A stretch of DNA of 46,868 bases from contig JAFMDF010000038.1 in assembly GCA_017857395.1 (NCBI GenBank), forward strand, positions 1-46,868, given 5' to 3'. The position numbers were made by a program, and so were the translations under genes. Shown in pieces: positions 16,492 to 24,439 of the stretch (positions are counted from its first letter, which is position 1; each line of letters starts with the position of its first letter). The DNA comes from Bacteroidota bacterium. GTDB lineage: Bacteria > Bacteroidota > Bacteroidia > Chitinophagales > Saprospiraceae. The notes beneath the pieces are model-generated. The model was not told the origin of the DNA. It saw only the letters and a program-made list of their open reading frames with translations, and did no database searches.

Positions 16492-17883
16492 ATGCAAACT
16501 ATTCCAAAAACACTATGCTTTTTAAGTATTCTAATACTATTTAGCTGTGGTGATGAAGCAACCAATTTACCAACGCCTACACCTACTCCTACTCCTGAAG
16601 TACCCACAGTTACCCCAATCTCACCTACCACAGGCAATGAACAGTATCTTGCTGAAAAATCAGGCTATATTTTTGACCAAAAAAAACTACCCACCTTTGA
16701 GTTAAATTTACCACCTGCGGATTTAACAAAAATTGATGCAGACCCCTCCGCCGAAGAATATGTTGAAGGTAGTTTAACTTTTGAAGGAGAAACCATCAGC
16801 CAAGTTGGTATTCGTTATAAAGGATCTATTGGTGCTTATGTTGGTTGCTTGTCTGGAACAAATTGGGCGAATCCATCAGGTAGAAAAACCTGTACCAAAT
16901 TATCAATGAAAATAAAGATAAATTGGAATGACCCAGAAGCTCGATTTTATGGTTTAAAAAAATTACAATTTCATTCTCAAAATAATGACGATAGTCAAAT
17001 GCGGGACAGATTAGGGTATTGGTTCTTCCGAAAAATGGATGTGCCTGCGCCAAGGGCTATCCATGCGCGATTGCTCATTAATGGCGAATATATGGGATTA
17101 TTTGCATTAGTAGAACAAATTGATGGACGCTTTACCCGTCAGAATTTTGAAGACGGAACAGGCAATTTGTATAAAGAAATATGGCCACTAAAAAGTAATG
17201 GCAATCCATTTAGTGAGCGAGAATATTTAGAAAACTTAAAGACCAATGAAGATGAAAACCCTACCGCAGCAATGATTCATAATTTTGCACAAGAAGTAGC
17301 CAATGCCAATGATAACGACCTACAAAATGTAATTGCCAAATGGATGAATATTGATGAAATAATGTCCTACGTCGTCGTTGACAGAACTATCCGAAATGAT
17401 GATGGTGCTTTTCATTGGTATTGTAATGGAAGCGATTGTGACCCACATAATTTTTATTGGTACGAAGACCCCACTAATCAACAAATGCACCTTATTCCTT
17501 GGGATTTAGATCATGCTTTTGAAAACATTATTAGCAATGTAAATCCTGTTACACCTATAGGAGATGCTTGGGGGGTAATCAGTAATAACTGTCAACCATT
17601 TAACGTTGGTTTTTTTGGCCCGAAGCAACGTTCTGCGGCTTGTGATAAATTAACAGGCGGATGGGCGAGTTTTACTGAAGAATATGCACAGAAAAAACAA
17701 GTATTTCTAGCAGATGTTTTTTCTGAAGAAAGAGTTAATGAAAAACTAGATGAATGGGCTGCCCAAATATATGCAGCGACCGAAGAAGCTAGTCAAATGC
17801 ATTCCGATGCCATTACTGTTGCCAAATGGGAAAGTTCGATAAATACTTTAAAATCTCAATTGAGGGCAGCTAGGAATAAATAA
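16492..17883 (+). CDS. CotH-kinase family lipoprotein
   Basis: 463 residues. Lipobox LFSC at about residue 19, then a PTPTPTPTP linker. CotH domain from about 60 to 430, with RYKGSIGAY for phosphate contact, GLKKLQFHSQNNDDSQMRD, NGEYMGLFALVEQID with the conserved Glu, VVDRTIRNDDG, and HLIPWDLDHAFEN with the metal-binding Asp residues. All expected CotH landmarks are present, so it is likely an active extracytoplasmic Ser/Thr kinase. Its substrate is unknown; the neighbouring adhesins are candidates by position only. An 8-bp palindrome precedes the start. Confidence 0.85.
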   Translation: MQTIPKTLCFLSILILFSCGDEATNLPTPTPTPTPEVPTVTPISPTTGNEQYLAEKSGYIFDQKKLPTFELNLPPADLTKIDADPSAEEYVEGSLTFEGETISQVGIRYKGSIGAYVGCLSGTNWANPSGRKTCTKLSMKIKINWNDPEARFYGLKKLQFHSQNNDDSQMRDRLGYWFFRKMDVPAPRAIHARLLINGEYMGLFALVEQIDGRFTRQNFEDGTGNLYKEIWPLKSNGNPFSEREYLENLKTNEDENPTAAMIHNFAQEVANANDNDLQNVIAKWMNIDEIMSYVVVDRTIRNDDGAFHWYCNGSDCDPHNFYWYEDPTNQQMHLIPWDLDHAFENIISNVNPVTPIGDAWGVISNNCQPFNVGFFGPKQRSAACDKLTGGWASFTEEYAQKKQVFLADVFSEERVNEKLDEWAAQIYAATEEASQMHSDAITVAKWESSINTLKSQLRAARNK

Positions 17884-17892
17884 CTTTTATTT

Positions 17893-17980
17893 GAGGTTAT
17901 GAGGTTAATAAGAGGAAGAGGTTATGAGGTTTTTCTAGGTTCTCTCCTTAACTTATTATCTTATAATCTCATCAACTTGT
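17893..17980. repeat. Decayed inverted repeat with octamer words
   Basis: The left side repeats GAGGTTAT (17893 and again about 17929). The right side (17948-17980) contains complementary but degenerate words such as TTATAATCTCATCAACTT. It looks like an eroded member of the tandem-word class. Confidence 0.5.
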
Positions 17981-18096
17981 TAAAGTCGCCTTATCTTCCC
18001 TCCTTTTGATGACCTTTACTTATTTATTTTGCCATCCTTTGCTTATATTTCCACTTCTCTTGATAAATTACCTGAAATCATTTTAAAACTGTTATT

Positions 18097-19122
18097 ATGA
18101 AAAACCTTCTGAAAGTAACGATTGGTCTATTCCTTCTACTTTTTCTTGCTTGTAAATCCGATACAGGCGTAACGACCATTCCTGAAACACCAACACCAGA
18201 CGGTCCATTTGCTGTAGAAATTGGAGATAGCGATATTCCGTATATCGTTATTGACACAAAAGGTACGTCAATAGAAAATGAACCTAAAGTGGCAGCAGAC
18301 ATGACGATTTTTGTCAATAAAATAGAATTGCAAAAGACAACTATTGGCATTGAGTTTAGAGGGTCCACCTCTTTTCGATTATCTAACAAAAAATCTTATG
18401 GTATAGAGACTTGGGATACGGATGGCAATGATACCGCTGTTTCTTTTTTTGATTTTCCTGAAGAAGAGGATTGGGTATTGATTGGGCATGTCGTTAACCA
18501 AAGTCAAGGAGTAATTTTTGATAGAACTTTGATGTACCATCATTTTGGGTATCAATTATTCCGTAAAATGGGGCAATATGCAAGTCGCTCTAAATTTGTA
18601 GAAGTAGAAATAAATGGGGAATATCAAGGGATTTATATGTTTATGGAAAAACTAAAACGGGATAAAAACAGAATTGATATTAAAAAACTCGAACCAACAG
18701 ATACGGATACAGAAAGTATTACAGGCGGTTATATTATAAAAATTGATAAAACAGCAGGCGGTGATTTAAACATCAACCAACCTTTATCCTATTTTGAAAA
18801 TAATTGGGATGATGATGCTCGTTATACAGAAGGCATTAGTTTTAGGTCTAAATATGATATTAATCGAAACATCGTCGATTTCACGCCTTATAATCGTCCT
18901 TATCACAGTCAACAATTCTTAGAAACTTATTTTCTTTACGAATATCCAAAAGCAACGGATATTACGGCTGCTCAAAAAACGTATATTCAAAATTATATCA
19001 ATGATTTTGAAACAGCATTAATAACAGACGATTTTAATACAACAAATAGAACCTATACGGATTATATTGACCTCCCTAGCTTTGTCGACTTTTTTTTATC
19101 AATGAAGTTTGTAGAAATGTAG
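18097..19122 (+). CDS. CotH-kinase family lipoprotein, upstream part before a -1 frameshift
   Basis: Residues 1-334 of what should be a 485-residue CotH lipoprotein. Lipobox LLFLAC near residue 19, PETPTP linker, then EFRGSTSFRLSNKKSYGIE (phosphate-binding part) and NGEYQGIYMFMEKLKR with the conserved Glu. Read straight, it ends at 19122 after seven out-of-frame residues and lacks the Asp motif. The expected FFLINEVCRNVDGYRLS continues in the -1 frame. See the slippery-site entry. Either this is one gene needing a -1 shift, a recent pseudogene, or a one-base error in an eight-T run. Confidence 0.8.
   Translation: MKNLLKVTIGLFLLLFLACKSDTGVTTIPETPTPDGPFAVEIGDSDIPYIVIDTKGTSIENEPKVAADMTIFVNKIELQKTTIGIEFRGSTSFRLSNKKSYGIETWDTDGNDTAVSFFDFPEEEDWVLIGHVVNQSQGVIFDRTLMYHHFGYQLFRKMGQYASRSKFVEVEINGEYQGIYMFMEKLKRDKNRIDIKKLEPTDTDTESITGGYIIKIDKTAGGDLNINQPLSYFENNWDDDARYTEGISFRSKYDINRNIVDFTPYNRPYHSQQFLETYFLYEYPKATDITAAQKTYIQNYINDFETALITDDFNTTNRTYTDYIDLPSFVDFFLSMKFVEM
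19092..19098 (+). other. T TTT TTA slippery heptamer at the frameshift in the third CotH gene
   Basis: Inside an eight-T run (19090-19097) the upstream frame reads TTT TTT TTA, giving a heptamer of the form X-XXY-YYZ (T TTT TTA) in exactly the phase needed for -1 slippage. After slippage the next codon is ATC at 19098 and the protein continues as I-N-E-V-C-R-N-V-D-G to 19553, 485 residues in all. I do not see a strong stem or pseudoknot 5-9 nt downstream, so programmed frameshifting is a hypothesis. Nine Ts would also restore the frame. Confidence 0.6.
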
Positions 19123-19145
19123 ATGGTTACCGACTAAGTACTTAT

Positions 19146-19553
19146 ATGCATAAAGACCGAGGAGAAAAATTAAAAATGGGGCCTATCTGGGATTTGAATA
19201 TTGGTTATGATAGCGGTGATAGAGTCCCGTTTGATGATTGGGTGATTAACTATAATAATTTTGTGCAGCAGGATGCTTGGATGGTGCCGTTCTGGTGGCC
19301 AAGATTAATGGAAGACCCGATCTTTAAAACAGCCTTAAAAACAAGATGGTTCGAGTTACGAGCTGGGGAGTTACAAACTGCTGAGTTATTAAAAACGGTT
19401 GATGATATTGCGACTAACTTACAAGAAAATGGGGCAACAGATAGAAATTTCAATAAATGGGGTGACGTTAATTATCCTCAAAGTGTTAATAGCTTAAAAA
19501 CTTATCTAGAAAACCGAACGGTTTGGATGGATAATCAAATCGCTAATTTTTAA
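19146..19553 (+). CDS. CotH-kinase family lipoprotein, downstream part after the -1 frameshift
   Basis: The homologous frame is open from 19098. The first ATG is at 19146, but there is no sign of an independent start. It carries LKMGPIWDLNIGYDSG, the metal-binding Asp motif of CotH kinases, which the upstream part lacks. Coding quality and family match are good right up to the stop, so the damage, if any, is recent. It is followed by a perfect bidirectional hairpin. Confidence 0.75.
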   Translation: MHKDRGEKLKMGPIWDLNIGYDSGDRVPFDDWVINYNNFVQQDAWMVPFWWPRLMEDPIFKTALKTRWFELRAGELQTAELLKTVDDIATNLQENGATDRNFNKWGDVNYPQSVNSLKTYLENRTVWMDNQIANF

Positions 19554-19560
19554 TAGTTTT

Positions 19561-19623
19561 TTTACCACATAGTCACAATAGTATTTTCACATAGTAAACA
19601 TACTATTGTGACTATGTGGTAAA
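19561..19623. terminator. Perfect 23-bp inverted repeat between convergent genes
   Basis: TTTACCACATAGTCACAATA plus GTA (19561-19583) is the exact reverse complement of 19601-19623, with a 17-nt spacer that itself contains another CACATAGT word. It sits between the third CotH gene and the convergent barrel gene and could terminate both ways. Such a perfect stem is longer than a terminator needs. Confidence 0.75.
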
Positions 19624-19629
19624 TAATCA

Positions 19630-20199
19630 TCACCAAGAAAACCCAAATTTCATCTTCACTTCCGCATAAGGTCCTGATAAATCCCGTCCAGTCATTTCAG
19701 GAATATTCACATTAGTAACCATCCGATAACCTCCATCAAATGCTAAATGAAAAAAGCGAAAAACATTCAATTCTAATCCCAAAGTTGGTTGTATAACAAA
19801 AACATTATCCATTTCACTACTGCCAACCTGAGCGTTTCCAGTACCCATTAAAAGCATAAAATTTGGATGTATCGTTTTATGCGAAGCAGGAGTGTAACCT
19901 AGCATAAACCCACTATAATCCATTTTAAAACGGTTATTATCTAAAGCATCAATATAGACATCATTATCGGTTTCAAAACCACCCCACCCAAGGAATAAAC
20001 GTTTACCAAATTCTACGCCACCAAAACCGCCTCTAAAAACAACAAACTCATCTTGTAATTGCCCAACACCAACTGCAGGGCCGCCCCAAGCACCGCTAAT
20101 CCGCCAGCCATTTTTTCCAAAAACAGTGCGTTCTTGTTGTGCAGTAAGAGCAACAGTCGTACTCATCATCAATACAAAAAAGAAGATTACATTTTTCAT
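19630..20199 (-). CDS. Outer-membrane beta-barrel-like protein of unknown function
   Basis: 189 residues. Signal peptide 1-20 (ends ALTAQ). The rest alternates polar and hydrophobic residues with many Gly and aromatics (GGFGGVEFGKRLFLGWGGF, LGLELNVFRFFHLAFDGGYRMV), and the last residue is an aromatic after MKFGFSW, as in small outer-membrane barrels. About eight strands are plausible. No specific family recognised. It converges with the third CotH gene. Confidence 0.65.
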   Translation of the reverse strand: MKNVIFFFVLMMSTTVALTAQQERTVFGKNGWRISGAWGGPAVGVGQLQDEFVVFRGGFGGVEFGKRLFLGWGGFETDNDVYIDALDNNRFKMDYSGFMLGYTPASHKTIHPNFMLLMGTGNAQVGSSEMDNVFVIQPTLGLELNVFRFFHLAFDGGYRMVTNVNIPEMTGRDLSGPYAEVKMKFGFSW

Positions 20200-20376
20200 A
20201 AGCTTAGAAGTTTAGGAATCAATAATAGGAATACAGCAAAACCAGTACTATATATAAAAGATGCATAATTCCCTAATTAACCACTATTGGGGTACTTAAA
20301 AAAAATGATTTTTAACCTTGTTTAACAGTTGAATTGTCTTCTTAAAATTTTGGTAACAAAAACTGACTGATTACGA

Positions 20377-20408
20377 ACTGGCAAACAGGCAACTGGTAAC
20401 TCGCAACT
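20377..20408. repeat. Single arm of a heptamer word repeat
   Basis: AACTGGC, AACAGGC, AACTGGT and AACTCGC run in tandem just beyond the stop of the epimerase gene. It uses the same words as other elements, but no matching left arm is visible upstream. Possibly a half element. Confidence 0.5.
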
Positions 20409-20410
20409 CC

Positions 20411-21280
20411 TCAATGAATCTCCACCGAATAAATACTTTCAAAGCTTTCCCCTCCGCCTAATTTAATCACCCCTTCTTTTTGTGCAAATTGTTGATTATG
20501 AGATTGATGGTCAGCAACACCAAACCAAGGTTCGATACAAACAAATGGCGACTGGCGGTTTTTAGACCAAATACCTAAATAAGGAAAACCCTTAAAATTA
20601 AACGTAAAAATAGGCGTATCGCCCTTCTGTAAGCTAACCGTTTCCGAGGCTAACTTTTCAAAAACTAAAGCATCTTCATCAAAGAGTGTATCTGTTAAGG
20701 GCAAGGTGTTTTCATTATCTAAAATCAAGTCCTTTTTACCATTTCGGATGCCATTATCTAAACGTTGAGTAGCCGCTATTTCTGGATATTGAAAAACCAA
20801 CTGATAATCAGACCGTTTTTCTCCCTGGTTCAAAGGGCATCTGAAAGCTGGATGACCACCAATGGAAAAATACATGGCCGCTTCGGAAGGGTTGAATACT
20901 TCATAAGCAACCATTAATGCGTCTTCAAACAAATCGTATTGCAAGCGCAACCGAAATGGATAAGGATAATTTTTTAGTGTGGTTTCTGAATTAACCAATT
21001 CAAACGTCAAACCTGTTTTATTTCTTTTGATTAATTCAAAATTCATGTTTCGGGCTAGTCCATGTTGTTTCATGGTATATTTATCTGTCCCTACTAAAAA
21101 TTCATCATTTTGCAATCTACCAACAATCGGAAATAAAATAGGGGCTTGCCTTCCCCAGTATGTGGGGTCTGCTTGCCAGATATATTCTGTTCCCGTTGAC
21201 TTTTTAATCAAGCTCGACAATTCTGCACCGTGATGTTTGACCGCTATTTTTAAGTAGTCATTTTCTACAATTTTTACCAT
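20411..21280 (-). CDS. Aldose 1-epimerase family protein
   Basis: 289 residues, cytoplasmic. The sequence fits the galactose-mutarotase superfamily of the YeaD/LacX kind: HGAELSSL near the start, WGRQAPILFPIVGRL, the active-site region KQHGLARNM.F, SIGGHPAFRCPL, and a C-terminal Y.GIWSKN....F.CIEPW.G. The conserved His residues of QHGLAR and GGHPAF and the Glu in CIEPW are present. It interconverts sugar anomers; the exact sugar is unknown. A TATGTTTG promoter-like box lies 27 bp upstream on the minus strand. Confidence 0.88.
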   Translation of the reverse strand: MVKIVENDYLKIAVKHHGAELSSLIKKSTGTEYIWQADPTYWGRQAPILFPIVGRLQNDEFLVGTDKYTMKQHGLARNMNFELIKRNKTGLTFELVNSETTLKNYPYPFRLRLQYDLFEDALMVAYEVFNPSEAAMYFSIGGHPAFRCPLNQGEKRSDYQLVFQYPEIAATQRLDNGIRNGKKDLILDNENTLPLTDTLFDEDALVFEKLASETVSLQKGDTPIFTFNFKGFPYLGIWSKNRQSPFVCIEPWFGVADHQSHNQQFAQKEGVIKLGGGESFESIYSVEIH

Positions 21281-21307
21281 TGGTCTAATTTTTAATGTGT
21301 CTAGCTA

Positions 21308-21315
21308 CAAACATA
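21308..21315 (-). promoter_or_regulatory. Candidate -7 box for the epimerase gene
   Basis: The minus strand reads TATGTTTG, matching TAnnTTTG, 27 bp before the ATG, a sensible distance. The -33 element is not evident. Confidence 0.4.
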
Positions 21316-21427
21316 AAAATTATAAGGGTTAATTCACCCATTTTTAAAATTTGGATAAGGTAAATTTAGGGAATAAATAACTATCTTGTGGGATAATACT
21401 AAGCTAATTCCTATTTAAATTAAGCAC

Positions 21428-23167
21428 ATGTTTAAACGAATACTTATCAAATCTCCGCTAATCCATATATTCCTATTTTTAGGTTTAAATACCGTCCTTG
21501 CTACTCCAGCAGATTTAGGTGCAACGTATATAGAAGCTTGGAAAAAATTCTATCCTTCCAAAGCATTAAACCAAGGCATTCATACTGCTATTTTTGATTA
21601 TGAAAATTATTCGACAAACAATATTGAAGAATGGTTGACTTTTAATCAAAAAATGTTGGCGCAATTATCAGCTAATAATACCCCTTATGTTATTGAAAAT
21701 CGGATTGATGCCCGCTTATTAAAAGTGCAAGTACAAGAAGAAATTAATAAATGGGGAGACAAAAAAATACAGCAGCATTCCCTTAATTTATATACGCCAT
21801 TGATTGCCAAAGCAACCGATAAAGTATTGGCTGCTGCTTATTTGACAAATCGAGAAAAAACAAAATTAATTTGCCAACGCTTGGATGCGGTACAAAATTT
21901 ATGTGCTGCTGCCAAAAAATCCTTAATCAAGGATGATAAAGCAGCCATTGAAAGAGGGATAAAGAATTTAGCAAAGGCAGCTATTTTTTACGAAACAGAA
22001 TTACCTGATTTAACTAAAGGCTGGCAAAGTTCGGCTTCTTGTAAAAATCTAGATATACATTGTCAAACAACGGCTACCCATATCCAAGATTTGATAACGC
22101 ACCTCCAAACCAAGATTTTACCAAAAGCAAAAACAACTAAAGCAACGATTGGCAAAACCGAATATGCGAGAAGATTGGCTTTATACACAGATAGTAATCT
22201 ATCGCCAGACCAATTATCCTCTATTGCTTTAGCAGAAATTCAAACGGTCAGAAATTTAATTGGCGAAGTTTCTGAGCAATATTTAAAAAAGCAATACCCA
22301 ACAAAGGCGTTGCCAAATGACTATAAGTCCATCGTTAAAGCTGCCTTTGCAGATATGGAAAAAGATGCGCCGACTAGTGGGGAAGATTATTTAGAATTTT
22401 GGTTAGAATTGAGAGATGCAGCCATTGATTTTATTGAGAAAAAAGAAATTGCTACTTTACCCGATTTTCAAACCTTACGCATTATTCCTGCGCCTGAAAG
22501 TGCAGGGCCTGCTGCTAGAATAGGCTGGGTAGATAGTGCGCCACCTTTTGCACCAAACCCACTAACCACTTTATATTTACCTTCCATTCCTGACACTTTA
22601 CCAGCACAAGAACAAAAGGATTTTTGGGCTTCTTTTAATAAGCCTTTTAATCGAATGATTGTCATTCACGAATTATTCCCTGGGCATTATATGCAAATCA
22701 AAATTAGTCGAGCTACGCCACATCCAGTTCGATTACTATTTCCTTATGCCGTCTATTTTGAAGGTTGGGCAACTTTTACGGAACGGGTATTACTGGATGC
22801 AGGTTGGGAACAAGATAATCCACTCACTTTTTTAGCCCATTTGCGCAAACGCCTAGAAAATGCCAATCGAGCGTATACTTCTATGCAAGTACATTGCAAC
22901 GATTGGACACAAGCACAAGTGATGGAATTCTCTACCGAAACTTCTTTATTAGCGCCTCAATTTGCCAAAAGTTTATGGGGTCGAATTATGCGGTCGCCCA
23001 TGCAATTAACCTCTTATTTTTTAGGTGGACAGCAATTTACCGCATTATTAGCCGCAGAGAAAAAACGATTGGGTAAAGCTTTTAATTTAACCGATTTTAT
23101 GGATACGATTATGCAAGTCGGGGCGATTCCGATTGATGAGTTTTCTGGTATTTTTGAAGCTAAATAA
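21428..23167 (+). CDS. DUF885 family metallopeptidase-like protein
   Basis: 579 residues, typical of DUF885. Signal peptide about 1-25 (ends TVLAT), so exported. The conserved HELFPGHYMQ motif (about residue 413) is the zinc-binding HExxxGH signature of the family, and YFEGWATFTERVLLDAG supplies the downstream EGWA Glu. A helical N-terminal half is usual for these M32-like gluzincins. It is probably a periplasmic carboxypeptidase or aminopeptidase of unknown specificity. No operon partner: a long inverted repeat separates it from the next gene. Confidence 0.85.
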   Translation: MFKRILIKSPLIHIFLFLGLNTVLATPADLGATYIEAWKKFYPSKALNQGIHTAIFDYENYSTNNIEEWLTFNQKMLAQLSANNTPYVIENRIDARLLKVQVQEEINKWGDKKIQQHSLNLYTPLIAKATDKVLAAAYLTNREKTKLICQRLDAVQNLCAAAKKSLIKDDKAAIERGIKNLAKAAIFYETELPDLTKGWQSSASCKNLDIHCQTTATHIQDLITHLQTKILPKAKTTKATIGKTEYARRLALYTDSNLSPDQLSSIALAEIQTVRNLIGEVSEQYLKKQYPTKALPNDYKSIVKAAFADMEKDAPTSGEDYLEFWLELRDAAIDFIEKKEIATLPDFQTLRIIPAPESAGPAARIGWVDSAPPFAPNPLTTLYLPSIPDTLPAQEQKDFWASFNKPFNRMIVIHELFPGHYMQIKISRATPHPVRLLFPYAVYFEGWATFTERVLLDAGWEQDNPLTFLAHLRKRLENANRAYTSMQVHCNDWTQAQVMEFSTETSLLAPQFAKSLWGRIMRSPMQLTSYFLGGQQFTALLAAEKKRLGKAFNLTDFMDTIMQVGAIPIDEFSGIFEAK

Positions 23168-23178
23168 AAAAACCTCAT

Positions 23179-23311
23179 TGCTAGTTAGGACTTTTAGTCC
23201 GACACTTATATATTTCTCGCCTCTGGCGAGCGGATATATTTAAATTTTGTTTTACTACACCTCGTCAGAGGCGAGTAGATAAAGGTGTCGGACTAAAAGT
23301 CCTAACCAGCA
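23179..23311. repeat. Nested inverted repeat whose arms are themselves hairpins
   Basis: The outer arms 23179-23205 and 23285-23311 are 27-bp reverse complements with one mismatch. Each arm contains GGACT-TTT-AGTCC or its complement, a small self-hairpin. Inside, CTCGCC-TCT-GGCGAG and CTCGTC-AGA-GGCGAG each fold alone and also pair with one another. The element can therefore form one long cruciform or a row of small hairpins. It lies between the DUF885 and aldo/keto reductase genes. Confidence 0.8.
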
Positions 23312-23330
23312 TCATGTAAAAAACTAAAAC

Positions 23331-24380
23331 ATGACCATAGACAGAATAAATCTACAACCCGACTACTCCATTTCCAGAATCATCAAAGGCGGTTGGCATT
23401 TAGCAGGTGGACATGGCAACATCAGCGAAACCCAAGCCATCGAGGATATGAAAGCCTTTGTAGAAGCTGGGATTACCACTTTAGATTGTGCCGATATTTA
23501 TACGGGCGTAGAAGTGTTGATTGGCAAATTTCGTAAAAAATATAAAGCAGCTTTTGCGGCAGGCGACCTTTCGCCTATTCAAGTACATACTAAGTATGTC
23601 CCTGATTATGGGGCTTTAGCGACTTTGACCAAAGCGGATACCACTAAAATAATTGACCGTTCTTTGCAACGATTAGGCGTAGAACGATTGGATTTAGTAC
23701 AATTTGCTTGGTGGGATTATCAATTTCCTCGCTATGTAGAAACGGCGGTTCATTTAGCCGATTTACAAAAACAAGGAAAGATTCAATATATTGGCGTCAC
23801 TAATTTTGATGCGGCGCATTTACAAGAAATTTTGGATGCAGGTGTAAAAGTAGCGTCGAATCAAGTACAATATTCTGTGTTAGACCAAAGAGTCGAAAAA
23901 GGGTCTAATGCTTTAGTGCAAAAGCATGGGATTCAATACCTTTGTTATGGCGTCGTTGCTGGTGGTTTTTTAAGTGACCGATATTTGAATGCGCCCGATC
24001 CAACGCAGCCTTTAGAAAACCGTTCGCTAACGAAATATCGCTTAATTATTGATGAATTTGGTGGGTATGAATTATTTCAAGAAGCGTTGCAAGCACTTAG
24101 AAAAATTGCCGATAAATACGAAGTTGGTATTGCAGAAATTGCCACTAAATATATCTTGCAAAAAGATTTGGTAGCGAGTGCGATTATTGGTGCTAGAAAC
24201 TTAAAACATCTCCAAAAGTTACAACAACTTAGTAGGTTTAATTTAGATACTGCTGATTTACAAATCATTCAAAAAATAGTGGATAAAGCCGAAGGACCAA
24301 ATGGCCCTTTCTACGAATTAGAACGAGATAAAACAGGGAAACACGGGCGGATTATGAAGTATAATTTGAATGACGAATAG
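23331..24380 (+). CDS. Aldo/keto reductase family protein with an altered catalytic tetrad
   Basis: 349 residues, soluble. TIM-barrel aldo/keto reductase: LDCADIYTG supplies Asp52 and Tyr57, VHTKYVP supplies Lys88, and GVTNFDAAHL, SNQVQYSVL and IIGARNLKHL (NADP binding) follow in order. In RLDLVQFAWWDY the residue at the catalytic His position is Ala126, so the D-Y-K-H tetrad is incomplete. It may be a reductase with changed pH or substrate behaviour, or a non-catalytic member. Substrate unknown. The start ATG at 23331 follows the nested repeat by 20 bp. Confidence 0.85.
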   Translation: MTIDRINLQPDYSISRIIKGGWHLAGGHGNISETQAIEDMKAFVEAGITTLDCADIYTGVEVLIGKFRKKYKAAFAAGDLSPIQVHTKYVPDYGALATLTKADTTKIIDRSLQRLGVERLDLVQFAWWDYQFPRYVETAVHLADLQKQGKIQYIGVTNFDAAHLQEILDAGVKVASNQVQYSVLDQRVEKGSNALVQKHGIQYLCYGVVAGGFLSDRYLNAPDPTQPLENRSLTKYRLIIDEFGGYELFQEALQALRKIADKYEVGIAEIATKYILQKDLVASAIIGARNLKHLQKLQQLSRFNLDTADLQIIQKIVDKAEGPNGPFYELERDKTGKHGRIMKYNLNDE

Positions 24381-24439
24381 GGTTGGTAATTTTCAATTTA
24401 TAATTTTAAATTTTCAAAATGCCATTAGGGGATTAACAA

